DNA from: Scilla litardierei
Lineage: Eukaryota; Streptophyta; Magnoliopsida; Asparagales; Asparagaceae
Assembly: GCA_030789695.1 (NCBI GenBank)
Contig: CM061132.1
Span: 150,482,597 to 150,546,596 of the forward strand
Reading direction: 5' to 3'
DNA: 64,000 nt
Below, one piece after another: positions 30,801-43,369 of this stretch (within the stretch, counting starts at the first letter, position 1; every line of letters begins with the position of its first letter). Position numbers and translations under genes: made by a program. The notes under the pieces are model-generated. The model saw only the letters and a program-made list of their open reading frames with translations. It was not told the origin of the DNA and did not search any database.

Positions 30801-32222
30801 GTTGTTGGTGTTATTGGTGTTGTTGGCATGTTATGATTATACCATGTTCTCTTTGAAATACTACTTATGTTTTCTTTTTGAAATATTACTTATGTTGTAC
30901 TTGGAAACTTTTGATAAATACAAGAGAAATTCTGCCGAAATTTTTATAAGCACTTCCACAACTTTCCAAGTATTAGAAACTTAAGCTAGGAATACCACAC
31001 AAAATGCCACTTGCTATCTCCCTTAAATTTCCATGCTTAAATGAACACCCATTTGAAAAATTAGTATAAATGAAAAGTTAGTAAGAGGGTTTTTGATAAT
31101 TTGCAAGTTGAAAGCTTTGGAGAGTGTAGGAACCCCTCTTCATATGGTTTATTATTTCTTCCACTCTTCCCAGCATGTTAAAGAGACAAATCTTAATTAA
31201 AGGTAGGCATCTCTTTCTATACCATGAAGTAGACCAGTATATCTTTAAGACGACATCTTGCTAGATGTTGCCTTGCTTTTGATTTCATGTTTTGAATTCT
31301 ATTACATTAAGGATTGGTCATCATGTTTGCCATGTGTTTGTAGTAATGTCGCTATGAGGAAAGTTGTCATTCTTTATTATGGAACATGAAAAGACTGAGT
31401 TTCATAGTGTTGTAGATTTAATTATTACTTCCCCTTAGCAAGATGCAAATTTCTAAATAAGAACTATTTCGAAGTTAGTATTTTGTTTGAGTAGCAAACC
31501 ATGTTGGGCCCAAAGATGGCATCCTTCTTGTACTACATACCATCTAGGCCAAAGCTAGGTTTCAGTTCCTTAATATTGCAGTTCTCTTCTCTACACGTCC
31601 TCCTCACTTTGTTTTGCAGGTTATCCTCTTGCCGCAGGTACGTGTTTTGTAAAGACACCATTTACATTTTCGTATGTAATGGCCTTGTTACGCCATGAGT
31701 TAATTTTCCGTTGTTACTTAGTGCATAGAATTTTTGTGGACCATGTGAGTTGGGTTTGGGATTCCTACTGGGTCACGCTGTGACGTGTCCCGTTGATATT
31801 TTTCAGGTGCTGGTTCGTGGAGTTGGAGGCCCACTAGTCCATTTGGTTGGCGTTGGTTAGAGTTGAGGGTTTTGAGAGAGTATGAGAGTTTTGGGTGGGT
31901 GATATTGTACTTCGGCGAGTTGAGGGTATTCTATTGTATATGAGATTTGGCTTCTATATTGTATATGAGGGTTGTATAAGTGATGTTGTATTTGGATAGT
32001 TGTAACTTTATAGGTATTAGTGGTTTGTTTACATCTGTTTTTGTGTTGTTGGTCCTCTTTGTGTTTCTGTGTTGGTGGAATGTTACATGTACTATCCCAG
32101 CAGTGCGCAGTGGACCTGTGCTTAAGTTTGAAATTTTGTATTTCCTTCGTAACACCCGCCTCTTCGGGAATACCTGATACGGATTCGTACTTATCAGGTA
32201 TCCCGGGGAGCGGGGCGTTACA
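27882..32222. mobile_element. Insertion G: 4.3-kb unclassified non-coding element, possibly solo LTR or LARD
   Basis: Begins TGTAATGACA and ends GGGGCGTTACA (TGTAA...TTACA). It interrupts the F linker between CATCG (27877-27881) and CATCA (32223-32227), a 5-bp target duplication with one change. Removing it restores the F frame. The content is AT-rich with no supported ORF. An imperfect inverted repeat of ~22 bp (about 32155-32215) lies close to the right end. I found no internal pair of LTRs, primer site or transposase. A large solo LTR or a large retrotransposon derivative fits best, but orientation and family are unknown. Confidence 0.6.
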
Positions 32223-32227
32223 CATCA

Positions 32228-32891
32228 CCCATCAAACATCGACAACCCATCCTACAGCCTACCTCCCCGATACACCTCCTCCCACTCCACCTCCAACGAG
32301 TTCTCATCCGCCTGCCCCTCTTCCCACTCATCCCATGACTACCCGCTCTATGGTTGGCACTTTCCGCCCTCGCCAACCTCTTAATCTCCATGCTGCTATC
32401 ACATCTGAGGAACCTCTCTCCTTCAAAGAAGCTTCCAAACATCCCCACTGGATCGCTGCCATGCAATCTGAATTCGATGCCCTCACCCGTCAACAGAATT
32501 GGGATCTGGTTGTCCCCCCTCTACATCCAACATCATCGGCTGCAAGTGGGTATACAAAATCAAGCGGGACGCCATGGGGTCTATTGCTCGCTACAAGGCC
32601 CGGTTGGTTGCCAAGGGCTTCCACCAAAAGGAAGGCCTTGACTATGCTCAAACATTCATTCATGTGGCCGAACATGGCTCCATCCGCCTTCTGATTGCAC
32701 TCGCTCTTCACTTCGATTGGCCCGTCAAACAGCTCGATGTCTCTAATGCCTTCCTACATGGCAATATTGAAGAGGACCTCTACATGGAGCAGCCGGCGGG
32801 CTTTATTGATCCTTCCTTCCATCACCACGTCTGCAAACTCCGGAAGGCCTTGTATGGCCTCAAACAGGCACCGAGACAGTGGTACGCCTGT
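32228..32891 (+). pseudogene. Copia reverse transcriptase N-terminal half of F
   Basis: Continues from G with a Pro-rich linker and MTTRSMVGTFRPRQPL, then EEPLSFKEASKHPHWIAAMQSEFDAL, the start of the copia RT domain. A frameshift near 32520 moves the rest to another frame: IIGCKWVYKIKRDAMGSI, ARYKARLVAKGFHQKEGLDY, VKQLDVSNAFLHGNIEEDLYM, ALYGLKQAPRQWYAC. RT copies RNA to DNA in the particle. It is cut at 32891 by element C and resumes at 56596 in the same frame. Confidence 0.9.
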
Positions 32892-34708
32892 TGGTCGCTC
32901 TGGGATGTAACCCTAAAGAACGGTTGTAGTTTTACCGCAAGTGCACGGTGTAGCAGCGAGCGGGATATCAAACACAGGGAGGACGAATGACCGTGCTTGT
33001 TCCAATCAACCTGGCTATTTAAGAAGAAAGATTTGCCTTTGGCGATCCTGTCACAATCGTCAGACAAAGTGTGAAAATATCAAATCAAATAAAGAACGTC
33101 TAGGGAATGGGGAATCCCCGCTACTCACCGTATTTCATGAATGTGGTTCATCGGTATCAAAATTGCTAGATTAAGATTTTGGATGAACTAGTTGCAACTG
33201 AATGTAGAACCAAGCTCACGCTCTCGCGCTGTTGCCGGTCTATAGCTATCCTAGGTTTGGGTCCAATCTCTTGCAAACCCTAGCCTAGGGAAGCTAGCAT
33301 TAGGATCAACATCATCGTCCAATCACGCACCGAGCCCAATCTCTTGCAAACTCGGCTCGCGATCTAGGTTGGGATAGTTTCTACCCGTCCAATCTCTTGC
33401 AAACGGGTATTGGCACGGAATTGCAACCGGAAACCCTAGTATCGGTCCAATCTCTTGCAAACCGATACTACGGAAATTCGATTCCAACCCAATTCGAATT
33501 TCTAGGATTTCCTATCGAATTGGGATCCAATCTCTTGCAAATCCCAATTGGTATGAACTCCTAGCTATCCGTAATAAATTGATCCCAATCTAATCCCTAG
33601 ATATCAACTCTAGCAAAATTTCTACTAATTCATCACAAATATGAAATAGGGCTTGTAGGGTTCATCCCCACGCCCCAAGACGTGGCGACTACTCACAATT
33701 CATAGCAAGATCACAAAAATAATCAATGAAATAAGCAATAGAATTCATCACAATATTGAGATATGCAATAAAAATAGAATTTTTAGAGAATAGAAAAGCA
33801 AACCAATGGAGTTCTTCAATGATTCCAACAAAAAATCAAACTTTGTCTCTTCTCCAATCTCAAAAATAAAGCTAAAAAGCTAATTTAAAAAGCTGCAAAA
33901 AATCTAAGAAGAAGCTCTCTAAAACTAGGGTAAAAACATGGGTTAAATAGCCCCCAAAATCGTCCAAAAACTGTGACCAAAATACCCCTGCGCAGCCTGT
34001 TTTCCGCAATTTTCGCTACAGGCAGCGCGTCGCACTCGGCCGAGTGAAAAAAGTCGCTCGGCCGAGTGAAAACCCTGTAATTTTCCAGTAAGTCGGGGCC
34101 TTCAGGGGTCTTCTCCTCGGGAGTCGCTCGGCCGAGTGAGTTGTCGTCACTCGGCCGATGGCTTCATGGTACTCGGGCGGTCGGGATTATCCACTCGGCC
34201 GAGTGGGTCTTCTGAAGCTCAGGCAGCCGAAAAACAGTAACATGGCGATTTTTGAAGGGCTTCGTCTGGGCGCCACTCGGGCGGACGGGGTCTCGTCACT
34301 CGGCCGATGTGGTCTCTGTCGCTCGGCCGAGTGCACATAGGAATCGTGTCTGAACTGGTCGGCCGAGCGGTGTCTCGTTGGTCGGCCGAGTGGCTCCTCC
34401 ACTCGGCCGAGTGGGACACAAAACATGCCCAGATTGCTTGTTTTGGCCTCCTCGTCGCTCCTGCGACGTCCATTCTTCTTCCGCTCCTCTCCAACAGCAA
34501 AATACCCCTCGGGGAGGTCGTCGGTGACCGTCTAGAGTAAGCGCATCTCGAGATCACTCCAAATCGCGCCAAATCACCTGAAATGCGACAAAAAAAACAA
34601 ATCGTGAAAAGCATCGCAATATCGTCGATATATCGTGAAAAGCATGATTTGGGCGATCTAAATGGCATGCAAACATGCGGGAAAAAGGTGTAAAATAAGG
34701 AGTGATCA
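32892..34708 (-). repeat. 3' LTR of C
   Basis: 1817 bp on the minus strand. The terminal bases next to the target duplication read TGGTCGCTCT instead of TGATCGCTCC. Hairpin array at about 33260-33550 and palindrome array at about 34030-34415. The polypurine tract is 34709-34723 (minus-strand AAGCTTGGGGGATTT). Confidence 0.92.
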
Positions 34709-36646
34709 AAATCCCCCAAGCTTGCCTCTTACTCGTCCTCGAGGAAGATAAGTAAACGGCGAACCCGGTGGATTCGGAAAACGAAAACGGTGAAAAATGA
34801 AGAATGAAAAACGGAGAAGAATGAAAAAAACGAAATAAAAACAAAGAAGAAAGAAAGAAGCGATGAGGTAGGTTGCTAGATCATTTCCTCAGGACGTGGG
34901 TTCCGCTTACTCATATAGCATGCACTGAACGAAAAACACATGTCAAAGAGTTTTATTTTGATATCATAGTATAATAGTGCAAATAGAAATAGAAAACCCA
35001 CGAACAACAATATAATCATGAAAAACAGAATAATTTTATAATTAACATCGTCTGAATCATTTAAAGCGGTATACAAATCACATGTCACACACTTTTCAAT
35101 TGAATGTTTTCTATCCGGAGTATAAGAGTATCACACTATAGAATAGAGAGAATAGAAAAGTATGGATTTCATGAAATGAGTGCTATGCTTAGATTTCTGG
35201 ATTTCGTAAAACTAAAAATAATCTCACCGAGTATAGAATATTACTTAGCCTAGGTTGTCGTGCAATGCCAAGTAGTCACTATCTCACACATCAATGGATC
35301 CCCTCCCCCAAGCTTATCTATAAGCGTGGTGGCATAAAAAATATTTACATCCCCATTTTTATAAAGCTCCAAAAGTAATGAAAAGGGAAGAGAAAGAAAG
35401 AAAGTAAGATGGGATCTTTTATTGAGGATTTTTCCTCTTTTCTTTTCTTTTTTTTAATGCAATAGCATATATACACAACGATCCCAACTCAAAGAGAGAT
35501 AATGATATACAAGAATATTTTCTCTTTTTTCTTTTTTTTCTTTTTTTTTGAATAAGAAATTTGGAGCTAGGAGTTAATAGCGGGGGAAATGCCATATAAT
35601 AGAATCGCTAAGGGGAGATTCACCAATGATTTTAAAAGTAGAGAAATGATGTTCAAGATTTGTGGAGAAAGAAATAAATATATCACTCGGTTCACTCTAT
35701 AAGACATGCACGACAACTTCAGCAGGGTAATCTAATCTACTCAGTTTCGATCACAAAAAAGCTAACTAGTCCAGATTTATCATAGCTAACATCATTCAAT
35801 CATCCTGAAGTGAAGTGTACAATTCATGCATATAGAAGTGATATAGGAAAAGAAATCAGTACTCCAGATATAGGCATTCAATGCGTGAATCTTGGTGTGT
35901 TTTCTATGATAGCATACATATGAATATTCTGACTCAGCTAATAATAAAATTTCATCCATTTTCATGTGGAAAAAGTGTGGGTTACTATCTCTAGATGCAA
36001 GGCAAGTCATAGCATATGATATCAGAAATAAAGTCTAAGACATGACAAATATAGCATGCATATAGAATAAGCTAACTCCACGTCATCATCATCACAGAAA
36101 AGTCATCTCTAGCATGAGATGAAAAAGAAAGAAATAAAGCTAAAGGGAAAATAGAACTATTTACAATGCGGCACACAGAAAAACAAGAAAAACGTGATGC
36201 ATGGCAAAATAAAAGAAAAATGATGAAAAATAAGTGCAAAAGCGAAGAATGGCGTAAAAAACTAAAAATAAAGATGGCAAACCGAAAAAGAAAGTGAGAA
36301 CTCACTCCCCCAAGCTAAATGGCACAGTGTCCTCAATGTGCAAAGTGTGGCACACCGAGAGACAAGAAATGTGAGGGATAAGTGAGGATGCATGCATGAT
36401 GGGAAAAAAAGTGAAAAGAAAAATAAAGAAATGAAAAATATGATGCGGACATGATGCATGCAAAGAAAGGAGTGATACAGATATATACGTGGCACCAAAA
36501 ACTCTCCCTCTCTCCCAGAAAAGATATATAAAGATACGGTCAAAATGAGAAACCCAAAGTAAGTGAGGGGGGTGGACAAAAATGCAACAGGACCCAGCAG
36601 AAACGGGCAGCACAACGGCAGGAATAATCGATGGCATCAAGGGTGC
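34709..36646 (-). other. 3' non-coding region of C with repeated polypurine-like motifs
   Basis: Counterpart of 17299-19238 in A. Minus-strand AGCTTGGGGGAG cores lie at about 36305-36316 and 35304-35315, plus the polypurine tract at 34709-34723. No coding region is supported. Confidence 0.75.
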
Positions 36647-38288
36647 CTAAGAAGGTGGTGCCGCACCATCTCCGTCCTGAGGCGGAAGTGGTGGTGGTGG
36701 CTGGATAGGCCGCTGAGCGGGGGTGGGTGTGGAAGTGGTAGCAGGCTGAGTGTGTGTGGAAGTGTGGGTGGGGACCTGCTGGGTGGGTGGGGGTACGCGG
36801 GGGAGACGCTCCAAGACCTGGGTGAGACAGTAGTGAATCTGCGGGAGCAGGTCAAAGCGGCCAACCATCGCAGAGACGGTGGAGGACAGGGTCCTAAGGT
36901 CGCCTCTGAGGCCACTCACCGCCCCCTCTAGAGCACGAATGCTCTGAAGTACAGTGTCAGGGGGAGGTGGTGCAGAGGGACGCACCGGGCGGGGCAGTGC
37001 AGGGCGGGGCTGGCGTACTCGGGTCGCGTATGTGACGGGCTCAGCGGGGAAGGGAACGAAAGGTGCTACGCCCGCAAATGTGGGCCGGGCCTCAGTGTGA
37101 GGCCGGGGCACCGGCTGGTGAGAAGTGGAGGCAGCAGCAGCGAAAGAAGAGTGTAAAAGTGGCAGCGAGGCGGCCAGAGAGGTCAGTGGCACAGAAGTGT
37201 GGACAGACGCCACGACACTCTCGGAAAACACAGCAGCAGTGGAGACAGAGGGCTCTCTGCACTCAACTACGGTCGGCGGGCGCTCAGGGGGTGCAGAAGA
37301 AACAGGCTCAGCAGACAGAGGGCCAGTGGTGGTGGTGGTGACAGCCTCGGAAGTGGTGGAAGTGGGCTCAGCTAAGGTACTCCCGACACCGACAGAGGTG
37401 TCAGGAGTGGTGGAAACATCGGGGATAGGCTGAGGGGCCACTGGGTCAACAGGCTCGGCAGCAGGCTCGGCAGGGGCAACAGGGTCTACAGGGGCAGCGT
37501 GGGCCTGCTCGGCCTCCTCGGCCTCGAGCACGTAAGCAGCGGGGATGAGAACATCCATCGCAGGGAGCCAGTCAACGTGGGCCGGTGCAATCTGAGTCCG
37601 AGCTGGGCTCGGAAGAATCATGTAATCGGCACCGTAAGGGCCGTGCAACCAGACCTAGTGACGCTCACCGTGTGGACGAAGCATCTTCATACGGGCCATA
37701 ACGTCGATCGACAAAGAAGTGGGGCCCGATACTCGCCGCAGGTCGTCAGGGAAATCCTCGCCGGTCATAAGGACAAGCAAGGTGATCAGGCCGCCGCAGC
37801 ATATCGGTGAGCGAGCGCCCACCGATACAATGATGCGGTCTAAAAACCATGCCGCGACATCGATCACGACGGCGGGGACAAGCTCATCGCCATCCCTAGA
37901 TAGAGCTCTGGGACGTGTCATCGCATAGAGCATGTAGAGCTCTGGCGTAGACATCGTGCCCGGCTCGTATCTGGCCAAAAAGGTCGTCGCCATAAGGCGC
38001 TGAGCAATACGGAGGCAGGGGTGGACAATGGCCGAGGCCTTGGCCCTACTAGGGTCAAAGGCAGCGTGAAGACCCGTAATCCGGGCACAGAAGGCACCGG
38101 CGTCGAAGGAAGGTGGGGGGATATGGGTGGGGCCGTAACCGCGATCGGCTCCGGGGACAGCGGGCCACGAGAATAATGCTCTCATCATATCAAGAGTGAC
38201 CTGGCACTCCCGGTCCATGAACCGAAACGAGCATCCCTCGTCGGTCCGGGCGATCGAACTCAGTACCTCAAGTGTCGGGCGGATAAAC
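36647..38288 (-). pseudogene. ORF2 of C, C-terminal part (left of B)
   Basis: Continues ORF2 after B is removed (TFIRPTLEVLSSIARTDEGCSF ...). TAG at 37657-37655 replaces a Trp codon that A and B keep (ERHWVWLHGPYG). It then runs to the normal end (QDGDGAAPPS) at 36647. The Thr/Ser/Pro linker and the C-terminal helical segment (VLQSIRALEGAVSGLRGDL) are present. Confidence 0.8.
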
Positions 38289-40104
38289 TGATCACTCCTT
38301 ATTTTACACCTTTTTTCCGCATGTTTGCATGCCATTTAGATCGCCCAAATCATGTTTTTTACGATATATCGACGATATTGCGATGCTTTTCACGATTTGT
38401 TGTTTTTGTCGCATTTCAGGTGATTTGGCGCAATTTGGAGTGATCTCGAGATGCGCTTACTCTAGACGGTCACCAACGACCTCCCCGTGGGGTATTTTGC
38501 TGTTGGAGAGGAGCGGAAGAAGAATGGACGTCGCAGGAGCGACGAGGAGGCCAAAATGAGCAGATTGGGCATTTTTTGTGTCTCACTCGGCCGAGTGGAG
38601 GAGCCACTCGGCCGACCAGCGAGACACCGCTCGGCCGACCTGATCAGACACGATTTCTATGTGCACTCGGCCGAGCGACGGAGACCACATCGGCCGAGTG
38701 CCGATATCTCGTCCGCCCGAGTGGCGCCCAGACGAAGCCCTTCCAAAACATCGAAGTTACTGTTTTTCGGCTGCCTGAACTTCAGAAGACCCACTCGGCC
38801 GAGTGGAGAATCCCGTCCGCCCGAGTACAATGAAGCCATCGGCCGAGTGACGACAACTCACTCGGCCGAGCCGCCCCCGAAGTGAAGGCCCCTGAAAGCC
38901 CCGACTTACTGGAAAATTGCAGGGTTTTCACTCGGCCGAGCGACTTTTGTCACTCGGCCGAGTGCGATGCGCTGCCTGTAGCGAAAACTGCGGAAAACAG
39001 GTTGTGCAGGGGTATTTTGGTCACGATTTTTGGACGATTTTGAGGGCTATTTAACCCCTGTTTTTACCCTAGTTTTAGGAGGCTCTCTCTTAGATTTTTT
39101 GCAGCTTTTTAGATCTACTTTTTAGCTTTATTTTGGAGATTGGAGAGAAGACAATTTTTGATTTTTGTTGGATTAATTGAAGAACTCCATTGGTTTGTCT
39201 ATCTCTACTCTAAAAATTCTATTTTTATTGCATATCTCAATATTGTGATGAATTCTATTGCTTATTTCAACGATTATTTTTGTGATCTTGCTATGAATTG
39301 TGAGTAGTCTCCACGTCTTGGGGCGTGGGGATGAACCCTACAAGCCCATTTTTCATATTTGTGATGAATTGGTAGAAATTGTGCTAGAATCGTTATCTAG
39401 GGATTAGATTGGTATCAATTTACTACGGATGGCTAGGTATTCATATCAATTGGGATTTGCAAGAGATTGGATCCCAATTTGATAGGAAACCCTAGAAATC
39501 CGAATTGGGTTGGAATCGGATTTTTGAAGTATCGGTTTGCAAGAGATTGGACCGATACTAGGATTCCCGGTTGCAATTCCATGCCGATACTCGTTTGCAA
39601 GAGATTGGACGGGTAGGAACTATACCAATCTAGGTCGTGGACCGAGTTTGTAAGAAATTGGGCTCGGTGCGCGATTGGACGATGATGTTGATCCTAATGC
39701 TAGCTTTCCTAGGCTAGGGTTTGCAAGAGATTGGACCCAAACCTAAGATAGCTATAGACCGGCAACAGCGCGAGAGCGTGAGCTTGGTTCTACATTCAGT
39801 TGCAACTAGTTCATCCAAATTCTCATTCAAGCAATTTTGATACCAATAAACCGCATTTATGAAATACTGTGAGTAGCAGGGATTCCCCATTCCCTAGACG
39901 TTCTTTATTTGATTTGATATTTCCGCATTTTTGTCTGACGATTGTGACAGGATCGCCGAAGGCAAATTTCTCTCTTAAATAGCCAGGTTGATTTGAACAA
40001 GCACGGTCATTCGTCCTCCCTGTGTTCGATATCCCGCTTGCCGCTATACCGTGCGCTTGCGGTAAAACTACAATCGTTCTTTGGGTCACATCCCGGAGCG
40101 ATCA
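38289..40104 (+). repeat. 5' LTR of B
   Basis: 1816 bp. Palindrome array about 38582-38965. Hairpins at about 39448-39740: first stem AATTGGGAT/ATCCCAATT (39448-39456 with 39471-39479) and second AGTATCGG/CCGATACT (39528-39535 with 39552-39559) are both perfect. Confidence 0.92.
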
Positions 40105-40110
40105 AGTTTT

Positions 40111-40128
40111 TGGCGATGTTGCCGGGGA
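40111..40128 (+). other. Primer binding site of B with two mismatches
   Basis: TGGCGATGTTGCCGGGGA, against TGGCGCCGTTGCCGGGGA in A and C. The CC to AT change falls inside the tRNA-Asp complement and may weaken priming. Confidence 0.85.
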
Positions 40129-40266
40129 GGCGATTGCGTTTGATTCTTTCTCACCCTAGCTATTCTTTTTTTTATTTATTATTATTATCATTATTTTTAT
40201 TTCCTATTTCTTACCTAACCCTTCCACGGTACTAATCATTTCTTTGAAACTCTGTTTCCCCTGTGC

Positions 40267-43041
40267 ATGTACACGAGATCTACGGCGGACCCTGAAGCTA
40301 TATTATTTGATCCCGAGATCAAACGTACCGCGCGGAGACTTAGAGCGGAAAGGAGACAAAATCCGGAAGGGCGGTTTATGACCAACCCGGAAACTGCGGA
40401 ACAATTGGCGGCAAGGATGGCGAGGCTAATTTCTATTCGAGATAGGCTTCGGCCTAAGACCTCTTCTACTACCTCATCCATTGCCATGCCAGGGTTGGCG
40501 GCTGACAAGAGCTTCGAGCTAAAGACTGGACTAGTGGTTCTGATGCAGCAGGATCCATTTCATGGGAATGCCCATGAAAATCCCCACTACCACATCCAAT
40601 CGTTCTTGTCGAAGTGCGCCACATTCCAGATGCCGGGGTTCTCCATCGATGCCATCAGACTGCGTCTCTTCCCCTTCACGCTAAAGGACAAGGCACTATA
40701 CTGGTTGAGGACGCAAGCTGAGGGTGTCTGCACCACTTGGGACGAGTTGGCGAGTGCATTTATTGACAAGTTCTATCCGCCATCCAAGACGGTGAAGATC
40801 CGGAGCGCTCTCATGTCCTTCAAGCAAGGACCACAGGAGACGCTCTATGAAGCTTGGGAGCCTTTTAAGGATTTGCAGCATCAATGCCCGCATCATAGCA
40901 TTGAAGACTGGGAGTTAGTGCATAGCTTCTACAATGGTCTCCAACCGGGGACCAAACAAATTATTGATGCCGCGACGAATGGTGCTATCTTGTCAAAGAC
41001 TCCCGAGGAAGCTACGGCCCTAATTGAGGAGATGGCCTCAAATAATCAACAATGGGGCGATGAGCGAGGACACTCCACGTCCTCCTTAAAGCCAACAAGC
41101 ATCTACGAGGCGAAGGCCGTAGCGGAGCTTACGAGCAAATTTGATTCTCTCCACAAGGTCGTGGAGAGATTGGAGAAGTTTATCACGGAGCCCCAAGGAG
41201 CCCCATCCACCTCCGCTCCGACTAACCAAATGAGTGATTGGCAAGACCAATCTCAAGCCATGTACTCGGGAGGAGAGCAAGGAGAAGGATCCTTGGAGCA
41301 AGTACAATATGTTGCGGGGAACCAAGGATATTGGGCCAATCCGGCCGCAAGAAATCATCCCGGATTCTCTTACGCCAACAATGAAGGAGCTTTGAACCCG
41401 CCACAACCGCCACCTCAACAAGCCCGACCACCACTACCACCCCAACAACAAAACTATCCACCGAGGGGGCCTACTCAACAAAATTTTCAACCAAAGCAAC
41501 AAGTTCCACCATATAGGCCGCCCGGATACAATCAAGGGTGGAGGAATCAAAATCAAAACCCTCCTCAAGCTCAACAACGATCCGACTTCGAAGCTAGAGT
41601 GGAGGCGTTCATGGTCGAGCAAAATAAGGTAAATGCTAGCTTGAAGGCGGGGCAAGACTCTCTTAATACCGTTGTGGCTCAAATATCGGAGCAACTAGCG
41701 TTGCTAAATCGGAACACTCAACGATTGCCGACGCAACCCGAGCAAAACCCACGGAGCAACACCGGCCACATCAATGCCGTAGTTGCCGTTACCACTAGAG
41801 GCGGAAAGGATACTACCCCCGCCATGATTCCTACCGAGGAGCCCGTGGAGGAAAGCTTGGATCCAATTGAGCTGGTAGTCGAAGATGATAAGGAGAAGGA
41901 GCCACAAGAAAAGGAGAAATCTAGAGCGGAGCAATTGATCGAGGAAAGGCGCTTCATGCCGCCGGTCCCATTTCCCCAAAGGCTAGCTAGAGCAAAAATG
42001 GAGAAAAGGCTAACGAAGTTTCTCGAGTATCTTAGAGGAGTTAGCCTTAACATTCCCTTCCTCGACGCCATCGTGGAAATCCCCACATATGCTAAATTCT
42101 TGAAAGACTTGATCTCGGAGAGAAAGAGGAAGGAGAAGATCATGCTAGCCGAGGAGGGCTCTTGGTTCACCAAGAGAGAGAAGGAGCCGGCCAAATTTAA
42201 AGATCCGGGGAGTTTTCGGATTCCTTGCACCTCGGGCGGCGTCCCTCTTCAAAAGGCGTTGGTTGATCTAGGGGCTAGTGTGAGCCTCATGCCTCTCTCC
42301 ATGTTCTTAAGGCTAAACACCGGGACAAAATTGAAACCTACCGACATGCGCATTCAATTGGCCGATGGGCGAATAACAAGGCTGGTAGGGATCGCCGAAG
42401 ACATACCGCTACAAGTCCCGGGTGGAATATGCTTACCATGTGACTTTGTGATCATGGACGTTAAGGAGGAGGGAGATACGTCATTGATACTTGGACGCCC
42501 GTTCCTCGCCACCGCCGGAGTAATTGTTGACGTGCGCGAAGGTACCCTAACTTTAAACGTCGGCAACATCGAGGTGGAGCTCCACATTCCTAAGGCCATG
42601 AAGCACATGCCCTACCACGAGGAGCTTGATTACATGGACCTCCTGGATGAGGTGATAGAGGAGGCGATCCCCCACTCAATTGGCGCTCTTTTTGACGAAG
42701 ATTTCGAGGAAGGCCCGGATTTAGGCCAAGATGAGAAGAAAGATGATTCCCCCGACCTCTCCGTTGAAGATGATGAAGGCGACACTGATGTCGCAAGGAT
42801 TCGAGAGCTCTGCAAGCTCTCGAAATTAAAGTCTCCAAAGAAAGCTCCACTGGTACGGAAACCGGCGTCACCGGTAAAGCCGTTGACCGGAGCAAATGCT
42901 AGCTTGGGGGAGCCTTCCCCCAACACTATTCGAGACGGGAGACCACCGTGGGAGAACACGACGCCGCAACCTCCCAATCCAAGCGTTCTCCCCGGAAAGT
43001 TTGATGGGTGCATCTCATATGCACCAAACATCCCGCATTGA
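40267..43041 (+). CDS. Gag-protease polyprotein of element B, lacking RT/RH/IN
   Basis: 924 codons, open. Same layout as A: Gag capsid domain (GNAHENPHYHI; LRLFPFTLKDKALYWL; TLYEAWEPFKDLQHQCPHH), Pro/Gln-rich linker, protease with DLGAS and LILGRPFLATAG, then the post-integrase tail ending SYAPNIPH. It starts MYTRSTADPEA, 139 bp after the primer site. One change in a conserved Gag stretch (EAWERFKDL to EAWEPFKDL) may matter. An open frame in a copy with ~1% LTR divergence fits recent transposition with helper enzymes. Confidence 0.9.
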   Translation: MYTRSTADPEAILFDPEIKRTARRLRAERRQNPEGRFMTNPETAEQLAARMARLISIRDRLRPKTSSTTSSIAMPGLAADKSFELKTGLVVLMQQDPFHGNAHENPHYHIQSFLSKCATFQMPGFSIDAIRLRLFPFTLKDKALYWLRTQAEGVCTTWDELASAFIDKFYPPSKTVKIRSALMSFKQGPQETLYEAWEPFKDLQHQCPHHSIEDWELVHSFYNGLQPGTKQIIDAATNGAILSKTPEEATALIEEMASNNQQWGDERGHSTSSLKPTSIYEAKAVAELTSKFDSLHKVVERLEKFITEPQGAPSTSAPTNQMSDWQDQSQAMYSGGEQGEGSLEQVQYVAGNQGYWANPAARNHPGFSYANNEGALNPPQPPPQQARPPLPPQQQNYPPRGPTQQNFQPKQQVPPYRPPGYNQGWRNQNQNPPQAQQRSDFEARVEAFMVEQNKVNASLKAGQDSLNTVVAQISEQLALLNRNTQRLPTQPEQNPRSNTGHINAVVAVTTRGGKDTTPAMIPTEEPVEESLDPIELVVEDDKEKEPQEKEKSRAEQLIEERRFMPPVPFPQRLARAKMEKRLTKFLEYLRGVSLNIPFLDAIVEIPTYAKFLKDLISERKRKEKIMLAEEGSWFTKREKEPAKFKDPGSFRIPCTSGGVPLQKALVDLGASVSLMPLSMFLRLNTGTKLKPTDMRIQLADGRITRLVGIAEDIPLQVPGGICLPCDFVIMDVKEEGDTSLILGRPFLATAGVIVDVREGTLTLNVGNIEVELHIPKAMKHMPYHEELDYMDLLDEVIEEAIPHSIGALFDEDFEEGPDLGQDEKKDDSPDLSVEDDEGDTDVARIRELCKLSKLKSPKKAPLVRKPASPVKPLTGANASLGEPSPNTIRDGRPPWENTTPQPPNPSVLPGKFDGCISYAPNIPH

Positions 43042-43369
43042 TTGAAAATTTTAGGGGGTCGAGCTCACGACCTTAAACGAGCGCTTGTCGGGAGGCAACC
43101 CGACGGTTTTCGCTTTATTTTCACTTTTTCTTTATTTTCGTTTTAGAAATTTTTAGTGTTTTGAGTCGTTCGCCCAAAAATTTTGTGATAACGGGTCCTA
43201 TTTTTCTTGGCAGGAGAGGAGATAGGTAGATCCATCATAAGGAGGATGAACGAGACGACGAGGAGCGCCCCAAGAAGGCGCTCGACGCTTAGGAGGAAGA
43301 TGGAATCGACTGGAGGAAGAAAGACGGAGTTTAGAGCCCAAACGAAGACAAACAGCAGAACACAAGGCT

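Noticed and set aside
30682..30984. 100-codon hydrophobic ORF in insertion G
   Set aside because: Arises from GTT/GTG/ATT-rich low-complexity DNA; no domain, and G is otherwise non-coding.
27882..32222. Insertion G as a TIR DNA transposon
   Set aside because: Only about five terminal bases are inverted, and the target duplication and ends fit LTR termini better; no transposase.
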